Shown one piece after another: positions 10,899 to 23,256 of a stretch of 64,000 nt of DNA (positions are counted from its first letter, which is position 1; every line of letters starts with the position of its first letter). The stretch is from assembly GCA_023614405.1 (NCBI GenBank), contig CM042684.1:210310941-210374940 (forward strand). Direction: 5' to 3'. Origin of the DNA: Avena insularis (taxonomy: Eukaryota > Streptophyta > Magnoliopsida > Poales > Poaceae). A model generated the notes under the pieces. That model was not told the origin of the DNA. It did no database searches and was given only the letters and a program-made list of their open reading frames with translations. Position numbers and translations under genes: made by a program.

Positions 10899-13556
10899 TA
10901 GAGTACAAATACACTAGCTGCATTTGTTCTCAATCATTGGCACCATATATCCGGTACCCTGAACATGCTTTCTCATGGAAGAGGTTGAGTCTTGGGTCTG
11001 TACTTTACAGTCCCAAATCCTTTGTAACTTACTAATGTCACCTTGATTGACATGAATACTTTATCATCTCATGATAGCATATGTGTGTATGCATCGTCGC
11101 TATGGCAGCAGAACGAGGCCTGATTCCAGGAGCCTACAGTGATGTTAGATCAACCTCGAGGGCTTTCTCATGGGCACTGTGCCCTTGGACACATCATTCT
11201 ACGCTAAAAGTGAACTAGCCCCGCCATAACTTTATACAACACTTTAGATGGTACCCTTATCTATTATTATAAATGTATTCATCGAAACACTAGCGCACTC
11301 TGTGCAACTTTCGATTTTTTGGTTCACCTAGCTTCCTACTTGACTTCAGTCGGTATCTATGGGAGTTTCCAACATATTCCCTTATAACATAACCCTTTAT
11401 GCTTTAAGATATGTCATCCTTTATGGATTTGGAAAATTGTGTCTACAGTTCTCTACCAGACACTGCGGACAAACTTAGCTCAACATTCTGTTATTCGAAC
11501 TTAATCACTTTCAAACGTTCCTTATTTAGATCACATATTATGCCAAGAACATATGTCTCAACATAGTGGATGACGATCATCCTTTTCCTTTCTTTCAACC
11601 ATTGATGTTCAACTTAATACTATTCCTAACTTGAGTTATTAAGGATCAGTTCCTTAATTAACTTCTATTCTAAAACCCCTTTCAGAATCCCTTAAGGAAT
11701 ACTACATAATATCATAATACACCTATTATCAACTTCTACATCTTATAAATCATTATTTATAAGTATTTGCGCTTTCATTCTTAACATACTTAAGAATTAC
11801 TCCTATAAGCTCCCACTCAAAAATATGTCAATCACATATTGTTTCAGGAAGACTTTCATAGCTCCCACTCAATTTTATGCAAATTGCATATCCACTCACT
11901 ATTTTGAATAACTTCAAAATCCTTTGATCAAATATCAAATTTGGAGTTTTACTATGAGATACTAGTACTTTACTAGTTTTTAAATCCACCAGACATTTAG
12001 CATACATGAATCAAATTCATTTGAATTCATCCAATACTTGACAAATTGTTCTTTTGTCATTCACCCCTTTTCCACTATGGCTCTGCAGTCATTTGGGAAA
12101 GTCCAAGTAACCCCTTTTACTTGTGAGATTCAGCAACGAATTGCTTTCTAATCTCAAGGGAATTTTGCTTCTAGGATTTCTCATAATTTAGTTTACCATT
12201 ATTTCCTTAGTAGTTCGTAGATATGTCATATTCCAGTAATCATGACAAATGATTCACAAATGTTTCCATACAAGATAGGGATTACATTTTGAATCCTACT
12301 TCATGTAGTGAAAACACTAGTGGGGAAAACACAATGATCAAAATCATTGATTCTTTCCTTCTGTGAAGAGAATAGTTCAGGAACATTGTCCGTTGCGCTT
12401 CTCAACACTCTGATGCAGGGTTTTGAATCCTCATCGTGTTTTTCACTAATTTCCATTTGTTTCATAATTGAGAAACATCACTAAAAGTGAGCTTTCTCAA
12501 AAATGTACCAAAATCCAAGCAATGCAAGTTTTGCTTTCCTTTTGGTTTCAGCTATGGATTTCGTATTCAAAGTTTCCAATGAATACTCTACAAGGACTTA
12601 TTCGCTATTGTTTTGGTTATATCGAATAACCCCAAAACTTTCACGAATTCAAATGGTTCACTACATTCTAATTGAGTGCTAACTATTTCTAACTAATGGT
12701 CTCTACATCTACACTACAACGATTTATTTGGTGCCTTCTATTCAACCCCTTTGATATCTAATATCACATTATGATGCTTTGCATTTTGACGTTTCAAAAC
12801 GCTTTGCATTACACAATTTCCTTTATGCCATACTTATAAATTTGAATTTCATTACTATTGATCAAATCGTAGTAATTAGATTCTCTTTTATACTTATACC
12901 CTTTGTTGATGAAACATTTTGATCAAATCAAATAGTTTCATATTCATGTTTCTTTGGTAAACTACTTTACACATTTAAACAATCACATAATGATAATTAC
13001 CATTTTTGTTAAAACACAATACATCGAATATGTATTTACTTTTAACAATTCTCTAAACACTTTGTATTCAAGTAATACACGGTGTTCAAGTTATTTTGCC
13101 GAACTTAGGCACAATATGTATGTGATAAGAAATCGAATGACTTTCACATATTATCACATAACTTTTAATCTAAACAATGGTTTTTCATTCATTAATGAAA
13201 TATCATTCAAGTTGGGTATTTTAAACAAGGCATTTTAATGTTTTATAAATGTTCATGCATTATCAATTAGTTTCAAACAACAAGGATAATTCACACATAA
13301 TCAAACAAGATATGAACACGAATAGAAATCATTCATAAAAGCAGAACAACTGTTTGTTACAAACTCATATGAATAACCGTCTCAGGAAGTGTGAGACACA
13401 CTAAAGAAGTTCACAATCTCTTGATTACAATAATCATCCTAAACATAAACTAAATGATAAATGTCGAGGGAGAGTGTCGTCGGCCATCATCATTATGCTC
13501 GCCATCAACACGCAACGTCACCTCCTCTCTAGCAAGCACCTCTCATGCAGAAGGAC
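10899..13556 (-). other. C1 internal non-coding region
   Basis: About 2.7 kb of A/T-rich sequence between gag and the 3' LTR, in the place where pol lies in autonomous Copia elements. I see no reading frame of pol type on either strand. Whether it is decayed pol or replacement filler cannot be told from the sequence alone. Confidence 0.6.
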
Positions 13557-13582
13557 CTGTTTTCAGCAAAATAGAACAAGTA

Positions 13583-14299
13583 TCAGATATACTTAACACT
13601 GCAATGTGTTTGCAAGATTATAACATTTATAAAACTGTATATCAAATATATACCTTTGTCATCGATGACCTCTCCGGTGATTGGTTCAACCTTTACATTC
13701 CTGAAACGTAATATGAACTCATGGAAATCCAATGTTTCCGTATCACCACTCATGATGCTACTCCGGACATGTCCTTCGTAGCTGGGAGGCAACGACTGAA
13801 GCAGTACGTCTATCACAAATGGATCAGCCATCTAGTAATCCACGAAGTGAACCAGTCTTGTATGTGCATCCAGCATGCGCTCCAAGTGACTCTTCAGACA
13901 TGTATGCTCCTCCATCTGTATGGAAAGGAACTCTCCAAGCAGCTCGTGCTTCCACATGAGCACATGGACTATGAACTCTGCTCTCAGCTGATCCACCATT
14001 GAATATGGATCAAGATCACCCATGAGCGGATGTAGTTCATCTACCATCCCGTAACACATTATTATCTGAATGTAGGTGGACATCTCTTGACGATAGTAGC
14101 GGTCTGCCAGATCTTGTGGGGTCTCATAGTAGTCTGGCTCAGTCAAATCCATCGTGCGGCGTATGTAGTCTACCACATGATTCCTAGTAAGGAGATCATT
14201 CAGGCGCACAAGCCAACTAGGGAAGTTGGATCCATCAAGTCTAAGTTTCTCACCCTTTACCCAGTCCTCAATGACAAAGTAAGCTTCACGGTGAGCCAT
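13583..14299 (-). pseudogene. gag: C1 Copia gag-like protein, one internal stop
   Basis: Read from ATG 14299 (MAHREAYFVIEDWVKGEKL) the frame runs 155 codons, meets one TAG at 13832-13834 and continues in the same frame (MADPFVIDVLLQSLPPSYEG). This is the Copia gag (UBN2-type) layout: an N-terminal LDGSNFPSWLVRLNDLL block, a helical middle, and the LLQSLPPSYE motif. After EVIDDK the frame meets GTATAT at 13653 and a matching AAACAG ends at 13557, so a 97-bp intron is possible. If it is spliced, the protein ends four codons later. BARE-family elements are known to make a spliced gag RNA. There is no zinc knuckle. The stop suggests this copy is dead or depends on readthrough. Confidence 0.75.
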
Positions 14300-15383
14300 C
14301 TACATTTATAATTGCAAAAAGGAATTTAGACTAAGTTTATAATTAAATGAGTTAATAATAACTCCACTCAGAAACACCTATCCCCAATCAGGGTTCCTAG
14401 TGATAACACGACCCCTATCAGCCACATCTCCCCCGATCATCACGGCCATCAATGTGGGTTCAAGGGTGGACGCTAGATGTCGATCACATCATTCATGCGA
14501 CTCGTGCTCGATCTTTTGACCATCCGTGTTCCGAGGCCATGTCTGTACATGCTAGGCTCGCCAACTCAACCTTAGTGTTTTCGTTGTGCAACATGGCTTA
14601 CACCCACTGTATGTGAACGTAGATATGTCTGACACCCGATCATCATGGCCTGCCTCATACCGAAGAACTTTCTTGGTGGTGCACAATAAGCGGGAACACA
14701 ATTGTTGGTAATTTCAACAGGGATCATCTTATTAGGGTACCGTCGAGTATCTAATACTAGCACACAATAAGATAAACAAACAATAACATTGAATGTAAAT
14801 GCTATGTGATATGGTCCTTCACGTCGTGATCTCCATCCGCTGTCACCGGGTTCCGGCGCCAGGGTTCCGGCGCCGTAGACACCAGGGTACCGGTGTCATT
14901 CCGGCGTGGTAGTTCGTCACCTTCGTGACTATCTACTACTACGTAACAAAAGGTAATTACTTTACCTTTGCCACAACCATATCACAAAGCAACGCCCCCC
15001 TACAAAACAAAGTTAGACGCCTCTACTTTATCTTTGCATGTTTTACGTGGCTGAATGGGCTTTCGCACAAGAACCGTTCTTAACTACAAACTTTTAGCAC
15101 AACGCTGATCAAGTAGTTGTCTCTACTACACCCCTTTCGGGGCCCTCCGTTGCAAATAGTATACCAACTAATGCGAGAGAGACAGACACCCCCCTAAGCC
15201 ACTTTATACGGTACAAGCCGACCAGTCTCGCGAATGAACACGTAAAGTCGGTTGGGGGCCGCTTCATCAAGCATTACTACGGTATACACAAGTACACGTG
15301 GGAGGGTAACAACTAAAAGATGAACGCCCACACGCTACATCTCGTGTGTTCTACCCGTACTAGCATTACTACACATAGATCTA

Positions 15384-15395
15384 GCTCTGATACCA
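15384..15395 (-). other. C1 primer-binding site (initiator Met tRNA)
   Basis: Reversed it reads TGGTATCAGAGC, the exact Copia primer site, one base inside the 5' LTR. Confidence 0.92.
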
Positions 15396-15396
15396 C

Positions 15397-17191
15397 TGTA
15401 GGGGTTCCGCGTATGAAAACAATAAATTTTACTCTACGCCCCTGAACCCCTGAAGCTGCCAGGACCTATCTATTAGTAATACAGTAACGGGAGGGGCTTT
15501 TCGCAAACTTACCCTTGAAGACCGAAAAGCGTTGTCAACGCTCAAGAGAGCATGGTTGATGTAGACGAGCCGAAGCCGACCTCAAGGTCATGATGAAGTC
15601 CTTGCGCTCCTTCTGGCTCCAACAACTTGAGTGCCTCAAGTGCGACACCTCGCAGGGAGTTACACACATCCGGTGCCTGACGATGACTCCCGCTTCCCCG
15701 ATCCAGCAACAGTTGCGGAAGTAGAGCTCCCGGATCCGAATCCCGCAGCGCGACGGCGCTCCACGGTGAAGATGTCTCTTGCTCGTGCAGTCTAGACTTG
15801 GGACCATGGTCACGAGAGAGATAGGGGAGAGAGAAAATATCAATTGGAGGTCCTCCCAAAAGTGGGGAGACCTTTATTGATTATTGGTGTATTTATCTGG
15901 CCAAATACCCCCACTATATATAGGGGGGGAGGGGGTACACCCTCCCTCAAAGTCCCGGGGTGGGACTAAAGGAGAGGAGGGGGAGGGGAAGGTGCCCCCG
16001 GCCACCCCCTCATGGGCCCCACGTGGGGGGCTGGCCCAATAGGGCTGCCGGCCACCCCATGGCCCCTTCTCCCCTCTTGCCTTTCCCTAATGGGCCCTCT
16101 CCCCTCCGAGAATTGGCCTATTAAGCCTTTGACCATTTAATTGATTTTTCTCTTTATTAAATAATTATGAATAAATGATTAAATCAACATTTAACATTCA
16201 TTCACACATTATTCAACCTCCGTGGCCATGGAACACCTTCCACCTCCACTCCGGACATCCTCTGGACTTACCGAAACCCTTCCGGTTTTCTCTCTTCTTT
16301 TCTTTCGTGATTCTACCGATCCTATAAACACTCTCTAACAATCATCAAGCCCTTAAGCGTGATACCCCATGGTTCGGGAAGACTCCAGACATGGTCGGGA
16401 CACTCCCCCACCAATGATCGACAGAGGGACCTGGATGGCCATGTGACCCCTGTGCGTTCCACGAAGATCTTTCGTCGTTTGAACCGGGACAGTCGTGTCT
16501 TATTCCCTTTGTCACTCGATACTTGCGTTGCCCGAGATCTGATCAATGACATCACCATGTTGTGTTCAATCTCGTTACTGAAAATTGCTACTTGACTCGT
16601 TCCGACAAGTGATATCCCTGTGATCAAATCACACGCTGCGCAACTATTGGATATAACTTCTCCGAGTGGGCCCTTGAGTATCTTCCTGTCACATGGACGG
16701 ACAAATCCCGCTCTTGACATATATTGCCTCTACGGTTTCCTCCGAATACCTGAACACACCTTTATAACCACCATTTTACCAGATGTCGTTTGATGATATC
16801 AAAGCACTCTCGGGAGACAGTGATTGATATATAGCCTCACGGTCTAAGGAATAGTCTACGAGGATCCATTTCTAATCATCGTAACTTGAACTTCGTGACA
16901 TGATCGGGTCACGATGTTTAGGTTGGGTATTGGTTCATCATCGCATTCTCTAAATGAGATGACCTCATTTCCAACTGGCATAAATGCCACATGATCAGGA
17001 AACATGATCATGTGTTGACCAATGAACCAGTGACTAGAGTTTCACTAGGAACCCCTGGTTGTTTATATATCACACGTGTATTGATGTTTCCACTCAATAT
17101 AGTTATAGCATGATATAAAACTTAATCATAAACTATATGAAATATGATAATAGTCCTTACTACTATTTGTCTCTAGGGCATATTTCCAACA
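15397..17191 (-). repeat. C1 5' LTR
   Basis: 1795 bp against 1803 bp for its partner, with only scattered substitutions and small indels in G/C runs, so a fairly recent insertion. TATA box at 15914-15923. Confidence 0.93.
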
Positions 17192-17954
17192 TTAAGATCT
17201 TAAAAATGATATTTATTTATTTTTAAGTATAATTTTTATTTTACAAAATTCTACAAAGGATTAAATGTCCTTGACTTCCAAGTTTTATTTGTAAAAAAAT
17301 AAGTTAGTATTTTTGTAAAATAGTAGATTTATTTTCATATGCAAAAATGATTTTTATTCATTTTTAGGACTTTTCCTTAATTTATGAGATTTTATTAAGG
17401 ATTTAAGGGTGTTAATATTTATTCACATTTTACTTAGCTTAAATAAGTAAAGTTATATTTTTCCTAGGGATATATCATTCTTGTGATCATTTTGATATAT
17501 CATATATATTTTTAGGATTTTTCTGTATTTTTCTAGGCTGAAATAAGTTCAGGGGTATTTTGGTAATTTATTAAATAGGAAATTGATTTTTTGGTGGGGA
17601 TAAATAATTGGGCTGTGGCATTGCTGAGGAAAACTAGGTCTGGTCCGCTTGGACCAAGTGGTCTTCATCCACTAGGTCGGCCTAGCCCAAGTTGAGATCA
17701 AGCCCCATCCCCCATCTTTCTCTTCCTCTCTCTCTCAATGCATTCAGGCATGCACACATACCACATGCACGCACATGACACCCACCGCGTCCAGCGCCGC
17801 CTCTTGGTTTCCCGGCCACCAACGACTTCTTCTGGCAATGATGACCGCCAATGCTGCTTCTTCGTCGCCTCCTCCACTGATTCCCCCTATCAATTCTACC
17901 CTGCTCAAATTCCTGAGCATGCCCCCATGAAACACTAGCTTCGCCTTGGATCGG
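17192..17954 (-). repeat. L2 fragment b: middle of the old long LTR
   Basis: Continues fragment a after C1. The left half is A/T-rich; 17580-17954 is G/C-rich with CT-rich tracts and CACA/GCAC repeats. The tail ATCGG (17950-17954) is duplicated at 50655-50659, where fragment c resumes. The weak frames here on both strands are not supported as genes. Confidence 0.5.
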
Positions 17955-19548
17955 TGATACATTGCAAATGTATCTATAATTATTGATGTTCCATGCTTGG
18001 TTTTATCCACTTTCTTGTGTTTTGTCCACACTTTGGAGTACTTTTCATATGATTTCTTGGACTAACCTATTAACAAGAGCCACAGTGCCAGCTGCCTGTT
18101 TTCTGCTATTTTTGGTTCTAAGAAAGTCAGAAAATGAATATTCTCGGAATTGGACGGGACAAAAGCCAAAGTGCCTATTTTTCCGGAAGTCATCAGATGC
18201 CAGAATACGAGACGGAGAAGGGCCGGGGGCCGGCCATACCACTTGGCCGCGCGGCTAGGCCTGGCCCGCGCTAGGGGGTGGTCTGGCCGACCCCAGCACC
18301 CCCTCGGCCTCTCCTTCCGCCTATAAGATGCCCTTGGGACGAAAACCCTAAGTACCCGATCAAAAATCCATGAAAGAGTCTGTAGCCGCCGTAATCTCCA
18401 TCCTTAGATCGGGAGGGATCTGAAGCTCTTCCCGGCACCATGCCGGAGAGGGGAATTCACCCTGGAGGCCTTCTTCATCACCATGCAAGCCTCTGGTGTG
18501 ATGCGTGAGTAGTTCATCTCTGGACTACGGATCTATGTAGTAGCTACATGGCTGGTTCTCCTCCTTTGTGCTTTCATGTCTAGATCTTGTGAGCTCCGTT
18601 CATGATCAAGATCATCTATTTGTAATTCTGCATGTTGTGTTTGCGGGGATCCGATGGATATTGAGATGCTATTTCAGATTGATTATTGATTCTATCATGT
18701 CTTTGTTATTTGTGATCTTGCATGCTTTCCGTTGTTAGTATCTATCTTGGCCAAGTAGATGCTAGCAACTCCAAGAGTTAGTATTTATGCTCGATAGTGG
18801 GTTCATGCCTCTGTAACTGGGAAGTGACAGAAATCTCTAAGGTACTAGATGTGCTGTTGCTACTAGGGAGAAAACAACAATCCTTTGTTCATAGAACAAT
18901 CATATTGTTTACTTTACACGCAATTCATAAAGCAATAATCTGTTGCTTGCAACTTAATACTGCAGGGGGTTCGGATGATAACCTGAAGGTGCATTATTAG
19001 TCATAGATGCAGTTGGATGGCGGTCTATGTATAATGTTGTAATGCCCAATCAAGTTCCAAAGGAGTCAAGATGATTAGTATATGCATGATTGCTTTCTCG
19101 ATGTTTGTCAATTGCCCCGCTATAATTTGTTCACCCAGCATGTTATCTATCTTAAGGAGAGCCACCTCTAGTGAACTATGGATCTCGATCCTTTGTTTTA
19201 CATACAATCTACAAACTGTTTACTACTTTGTGTTTACTTTCTGCAAACTATTAATTCTTTCCATTCGATACGTTTAATCCTTTGTTTTCAGCAAAACCGG
19301 TGAGATTGACAACCTCATCACAAGTTGGGGATAAAGTTCTGTGGTTGTGTTGTGCAGGTCTCCACGTTGCTACTAGCACCGGTAGTGCGCCCTGCCAAGG
19401 CTAAGCTAGCAACACCTTTGGGGTGTTTCCTTGCTCCTACTGGTTCGATTAATCCTTGGTTTCATAAGTGAGGGAAACTTGCAGCTATGCTCATCATACC
19501 TTCCTCTTGGGGTTCCCAAACGAGCTCTACATCAACACCGAGCCATCA
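17955..19548 (+). repeat. R2 5' LTR
   Basis: 1594 bp, TGATACATTGCAAATGTATC...GAGCCATCA. The promoter region has a decayed version of the GC-rich hairpin (about 18240-18290), and the TATA-like site reads CGCCTATAAGATGCC near 18319. Confidence 0.92.
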
Positions 19549-19558
19549 AGTATTTTTT

Positions 19559-19577
19559 TGGCACCGTTGCGGGGGAA
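19559..19577 (+). other. R2 first primer-site-like sequence
   Basis: TGGCACCGTTGCGGGGGAA, 10 bp after the LTR end as in R1, but with two changes from the Asp-tRNA complement. A second, better-conserved copy follows 68 bp downstream. Confidence 0.65.
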
Positions 19578-19626
19578 CGAAGAAGAAGAAACTCCCACGC
19601 CAACATCGCACCAGCAAGCATTTTTC

Positions 19627-19645
19627 TGGCGCTGTTGCCGGGGAG
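19627..19645 (+). other. R2 second primer-binding site (Asp tRNA type)
   Basis: TGGCGCTGTTGCCGGGGAG, followed by the same GTCAAGGACATCTTCAC leader as in R1. Either site could prime; the position next to the conserved leader suggests this is the ancestral one. Confidence 0.7.
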
Positions 19646-19843
19646 TCAAGGACATCTTCACAGGGGGAGTCCCTCATAACCAATCTCTTTACTTTGTTAT
19701 TTTTGTTTTGCTTAGTTTCTTTTTGCTTTGTTTGCTTTTTTTTATCAAAAACACAAAAAAATTAGTTTTACTAGTTTGCTTTATTTATCAAAAACACACA
19801 AAAATTAAGTCTCCTTTAGTCGTCACCTCTTCCTTAGCTCACC

Positions 19844-20467
19844 ATGTTGATCCCTAAATTCACCCTGAAAGACCTTTCAATAGGTAGTGGTTCAATAATT
19901 GGAAAAGATAATATTGAAGAATTCTTTAATCATGTTAGTAAACATGAGGATACTGAGGATAGATCCCTTGCAGAACTTGCTCCAAAGTATGAGATTGTTG
20001 CAGCTTCTTTATTTCACATGTTAGAATCTAGGTTTGTTAACCTCAACCCCTTAATGCAAGTAATGTTTCTTAAGCTTAAAGAAATTGAGGACCCTGAAAA
20101 GAGGGATTTTATTCTAGAAATTTTGTTTAAGGAATTCTATGTTGTTGCCAAAGAAGCTAGAAAAGTCTTTGAACGTTTCAATATGCTAGGCTCATGTGTA
20201 GATGTTGTTGGTACGCGAGAAAAGATGAACAAAACCGAACCTAATGGGGAGGAACCTAAGATACCAATACCCTTTAAACTAGTAGCAATGCACGAAGCCA
20301 TAGAAAAGAATCTTGATTGGATTGTTCCTGAAAACCCTTTTGATGAAAATAGTGAACCTAAGAGCATGGAGAGAGGATCCTATAGAACTTATTTGGATGA
20401 GATACCTTGCCTTGTTGAAGATATTTCTGGTATTGATCTTAATGCTTGTTCATTTGGGAATACTTGA
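19844..20467 (+). CDS. R2 unassigned 207-residue protein
   Basis: An intact frame from ATG 19844 (MLIPKFTLKDLSIGSG) to TGA 20467, placed exactly where R1 has its gag/protease fusion. I do not recognise the family. The protein looks soluble, charged and largely helical, with acidic segments (SKHEDTEDRSLAEL, KLKEIEDPEKRDFILEIL) and a conserved-looking AKEARKVFERFNMLGS. There is no signal peptide, membrane segment, zinc knuckle, protease motif or polymerase motif. The last residues (NACSFGNT) lie in the conserved 3' module and correspond to the tail of the R1 protein, so the coding insert was swapped upstream of that point. It may be a gag-like packaging protein or a captured plant coding segment; function unknown. 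Confidence 0.65.
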   Translation: MLIPKFTLKDLSIGSGSIIGKDNIEEFFNHVSKHEDTEDRSLAELAPKYEIVAASLFHMLESRFVNLNPLMQVMFLKLKEIEDPEKRDFILEILFKEFYVVAKEARKVFERFNMLGSCVDVVGTREKMNKTEPNGEEPKIPIPFKLVAMHEAIEKNLDWIVPENPFDENSEPKSMERGSYRTYLDEIPCLVEDISGIDLNACSFGNT

Positions 20468-23256
20468 TTCTTGTTCTTGCTTCTTATGCCTAACTTAAAG
20501 GCGTTAAAGAAAAGTACTTATTGGGAGATAACCCAAAAGTTTTAGATAAGTCTTGGAAGTTATTAATTCAGTAATAACTGCTCCTTATCATTTTTATTTG
20601 GTTTTTGTGCCAAGAGTAACCTCTAATGAGAGAGAAGTAATGATTGGGAAAGTTGCTGTCCCGAAACAGATTTCTGTGCTTCACCGTAAAAATTCGTGTA
20701 AAATCTCTGAACGTCTTTTTGAGGCGTCATTTTTGTTCTTCTGCCCCTGGTTGTTACCTAACTTTCGTTAGTTCAACACTTTTTGATTTGAGCAACAGAA
20801 GATCTTCAAAAAAATTCGTCTTTACCTGCTGGTCTGTTTTGACAGATTTCTGCCATTTTCTACATTTGCTTTTTGTTGGTTCCTTTTTGAGTTATTTTGG
20901 GGAATTGAGCTTTTTGAAGGAAGTGATACATTAGCTAGTGTTTTAATGGAAGTTTTCTTGGTGTTATTACTGAACCTTAAAGACTTATTATCTTGAGTGC
21001 ACTAATGTTGCTAATAAAGATTGTGTGAAGTTTTGTATGAAGGAAAAATTTCAGGTGTATGGAAGGAATGAGTAATGAGATGAAGGATGGACTAAAGCTC
21101 AAGCTTGGGGATGCCACGCGTGTCACCCCAATAAATATCCAAGAAGTACAAGCATCAAAGCTTGGGGATGCCCAAGGCATCTCCTTCTTCATCAATAAAA
21201 ATCTCAGGTTTCTTCCAAACGCTTCATTTTTATTGTTTCATGCACAGTTGTGTTGTTCTTGGAGCGTCTTCTTTTTCATTTTCATTTTGGTTTTTCATTT
21301 GCTTGGTTTTCTTAGTTTTCTGAATAAATTGGTTGGATCCCCTCTTTCATACATTGGTTTTCAAATAGTTTGGTTTGGTTTGGAAAAGAGTAGGAAAGTT
21401 CATGCTTATGTGGTAAGAGAGCTTGTTTTTGACTGTGGCCTATGCTTTGTCATGCCATGCTTTATATTGTTTTGGCTTTATGCTTAGTATTTTTTGCTGT
21501 AGCATGACTTGTTATAAACAATTGAGATTGCTTAATGTGCCTTGGATGAATCATGCGTTGTTTTTGCATATTAAAGCATAGTATAGTGGTATTCTCCTTT
21601 GATGATTTATTTGGGTTGACTTGGCGCATGCTCACACCATTTTATGACTATCTCAAGTCACCATATCCTTTATGATCCTTTAGTTTTCAACTTGTAGTAT
21701 CATTTTATGCTTTGATCAATGATGTTTTGTCGCTCTGCATGATTATGGCCATCATTGCTCTCTTAGTTTGTCGCTTCCAGTCTTTTGCTAGCCTCCACAA
21801 CCAAGTATGAGTTCCACTCATGCATACAACTCCCTAAACCAAGTTATTCCAAAGATTCCACCATACCTACCTACTAGCTTATGCTATTTCAAGTATATTC
21901 ATGCTTTTGTTTACCTTCCGAATTAAACTTGTTATGAGAAAACTAGTGATTAAAGCTCTCACGAACTTGATGGCACACTTTACTTTTCTTGCCCTTAATA
22001 AACTTGAACCATTGTGTCGTCTATGTTGTATATGCTTGCACTTATTTGTTGGGAATTAGCAGAACCATGCTGTTATGGGGAACGCTTTCAACATTGCACT
22101 TGGTACTTGTACCTAGTTGATATCATGCTCTTTTGTATATGGATGTCGTCGGTGTGAAATGAAAGGGGAGCTTGTAAGTGCATGGAGTTATGTATATGTG
22201 TTAGAGAAACGCCTGGGCCATTGGTCTAATCCATGCTGACATGGTGGAAACCTATAGCATAACCATAATGAGCTGTCTATGAAGCATTCTTCTTATAAAA
22301 AAAGAGTCCTATATTGAGAAAAAAAGAGAAAAAGAAAAAAAAGAGATTATGAAAAGAGGAAAGAGAGAAAAAAGCACCATATTCCCATGGTAAATAAGAA
22401 GATTGCTGAGATGCTTGTTGTCTGCTTCCCTTGTCATTTTGATATGGGGATTCTTCCGTATCATCAGGCAAGGGGTACCCCGTTGACGGTTCTCTATGAT
22501 ACACATGTACTTACGATGACAAGAACTTACCGGTGACTAAACTTGAGTAGCATGAGGAGCAGCCCTAGTATACAAGGGACATGAGATTTCTAACTTATAC
22601 TTCGTCAAGCATGTACACCATAGTTTGTTCACTTTAACCTTAATCACTTCAAGATGCTTATGATAGGGGCAATGAGAGGTGAAAGCTATTAGTGCCATAA
22701 TTTTTGGAAGCTCTTTATGAGACTTGAATCCCTGCTTCCTTTTATAAAGGCGCTTCTTCCACCATTATATTGAGTCTCCACCTTCTACCTTTATGCACCT
22801 ACTTTGAGAGCATAGTGTCCATTCTAAAGTTCTATGTGCCTTGTCCCAAGACTAGTTGATTGATGCATAACTTGATATTGGTTATTTTAAACTATTTGTA
22901 TCTAGTCACTCTGATGAACTTTGAAGGTGTCCTATGCATTAATATTTGCTACTCTTTGAGGGACAAGCTGAATACTATTATGCTATGTTTTCTTTATGTG
23001 AAACAAACAAACATCTTGCAAAGCATTGTTATTCATGAATCTTTTGTTTGTGCCTTTTCATGTTGCATCATAGTTTCTTTGTCTTATTGCTAGAACTTTG
23101 TCTTTCATGTTATGATTGAAGTACTATGATCCTAGCTTTGAATGTTTTACAAATACTTTGATCAAGTCTTTTGATGGTGCATGTCACCTAAAAAATTATT
23201 CTTTCTTTTTATCACTTACCTACTCGAGGACGAGCAGGAGTTAAGCTTGGGGATGT
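20438..23256 (+). other. R2 3' non-coding module
   Basis: About 2.8 kb homologous to the R1 and R3 modules, from CTTAATGCTT to the purine tract. Contains two internal purine-tract copies (21101-21114, 21158-21171), a small frame at 21059-21487 discussed in the findings, and an A/G-rich run near 22300-22375. Confidence 0.8.
23243..23256 (+). other. R2 polypurine tract
   Basis: AAGCTTGGGGATGT directly before the 3' LTR start TGATAC. Confidence 0.8.

Larger units (their letters stand above)
9081..17191 (-). mobile_element. C1: gag-only non-autonomous Copia LTR retrotransposon
   Basis: 8111 bp, read on the minus strand, with LTRs at 15397-17191 (5') and 9081-10883 (3') and a perfect 5-bp target duplication TTAAG at 9076-9080 and 17192-17196. 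The LTR starts TGTTGGAAATATGCCC and ends GGAACCCCTACA. A Met-tRNA primer site lies at 15384-15395 and a purine tract next to the 3' LTR. The 4.5-kb interior encodes only a gag (13583-14299) and no protease, integrase or reverse transcriptase. Confidence 0.93.

Noticed and set aside
17738..18031. Host gene exon in the G/C-rich DNA left of R2
   Set aside because: Frames on both strands are short, repeat-rich (CACA/GCAC) and without domains; the sequence continues as L2 at 50655.
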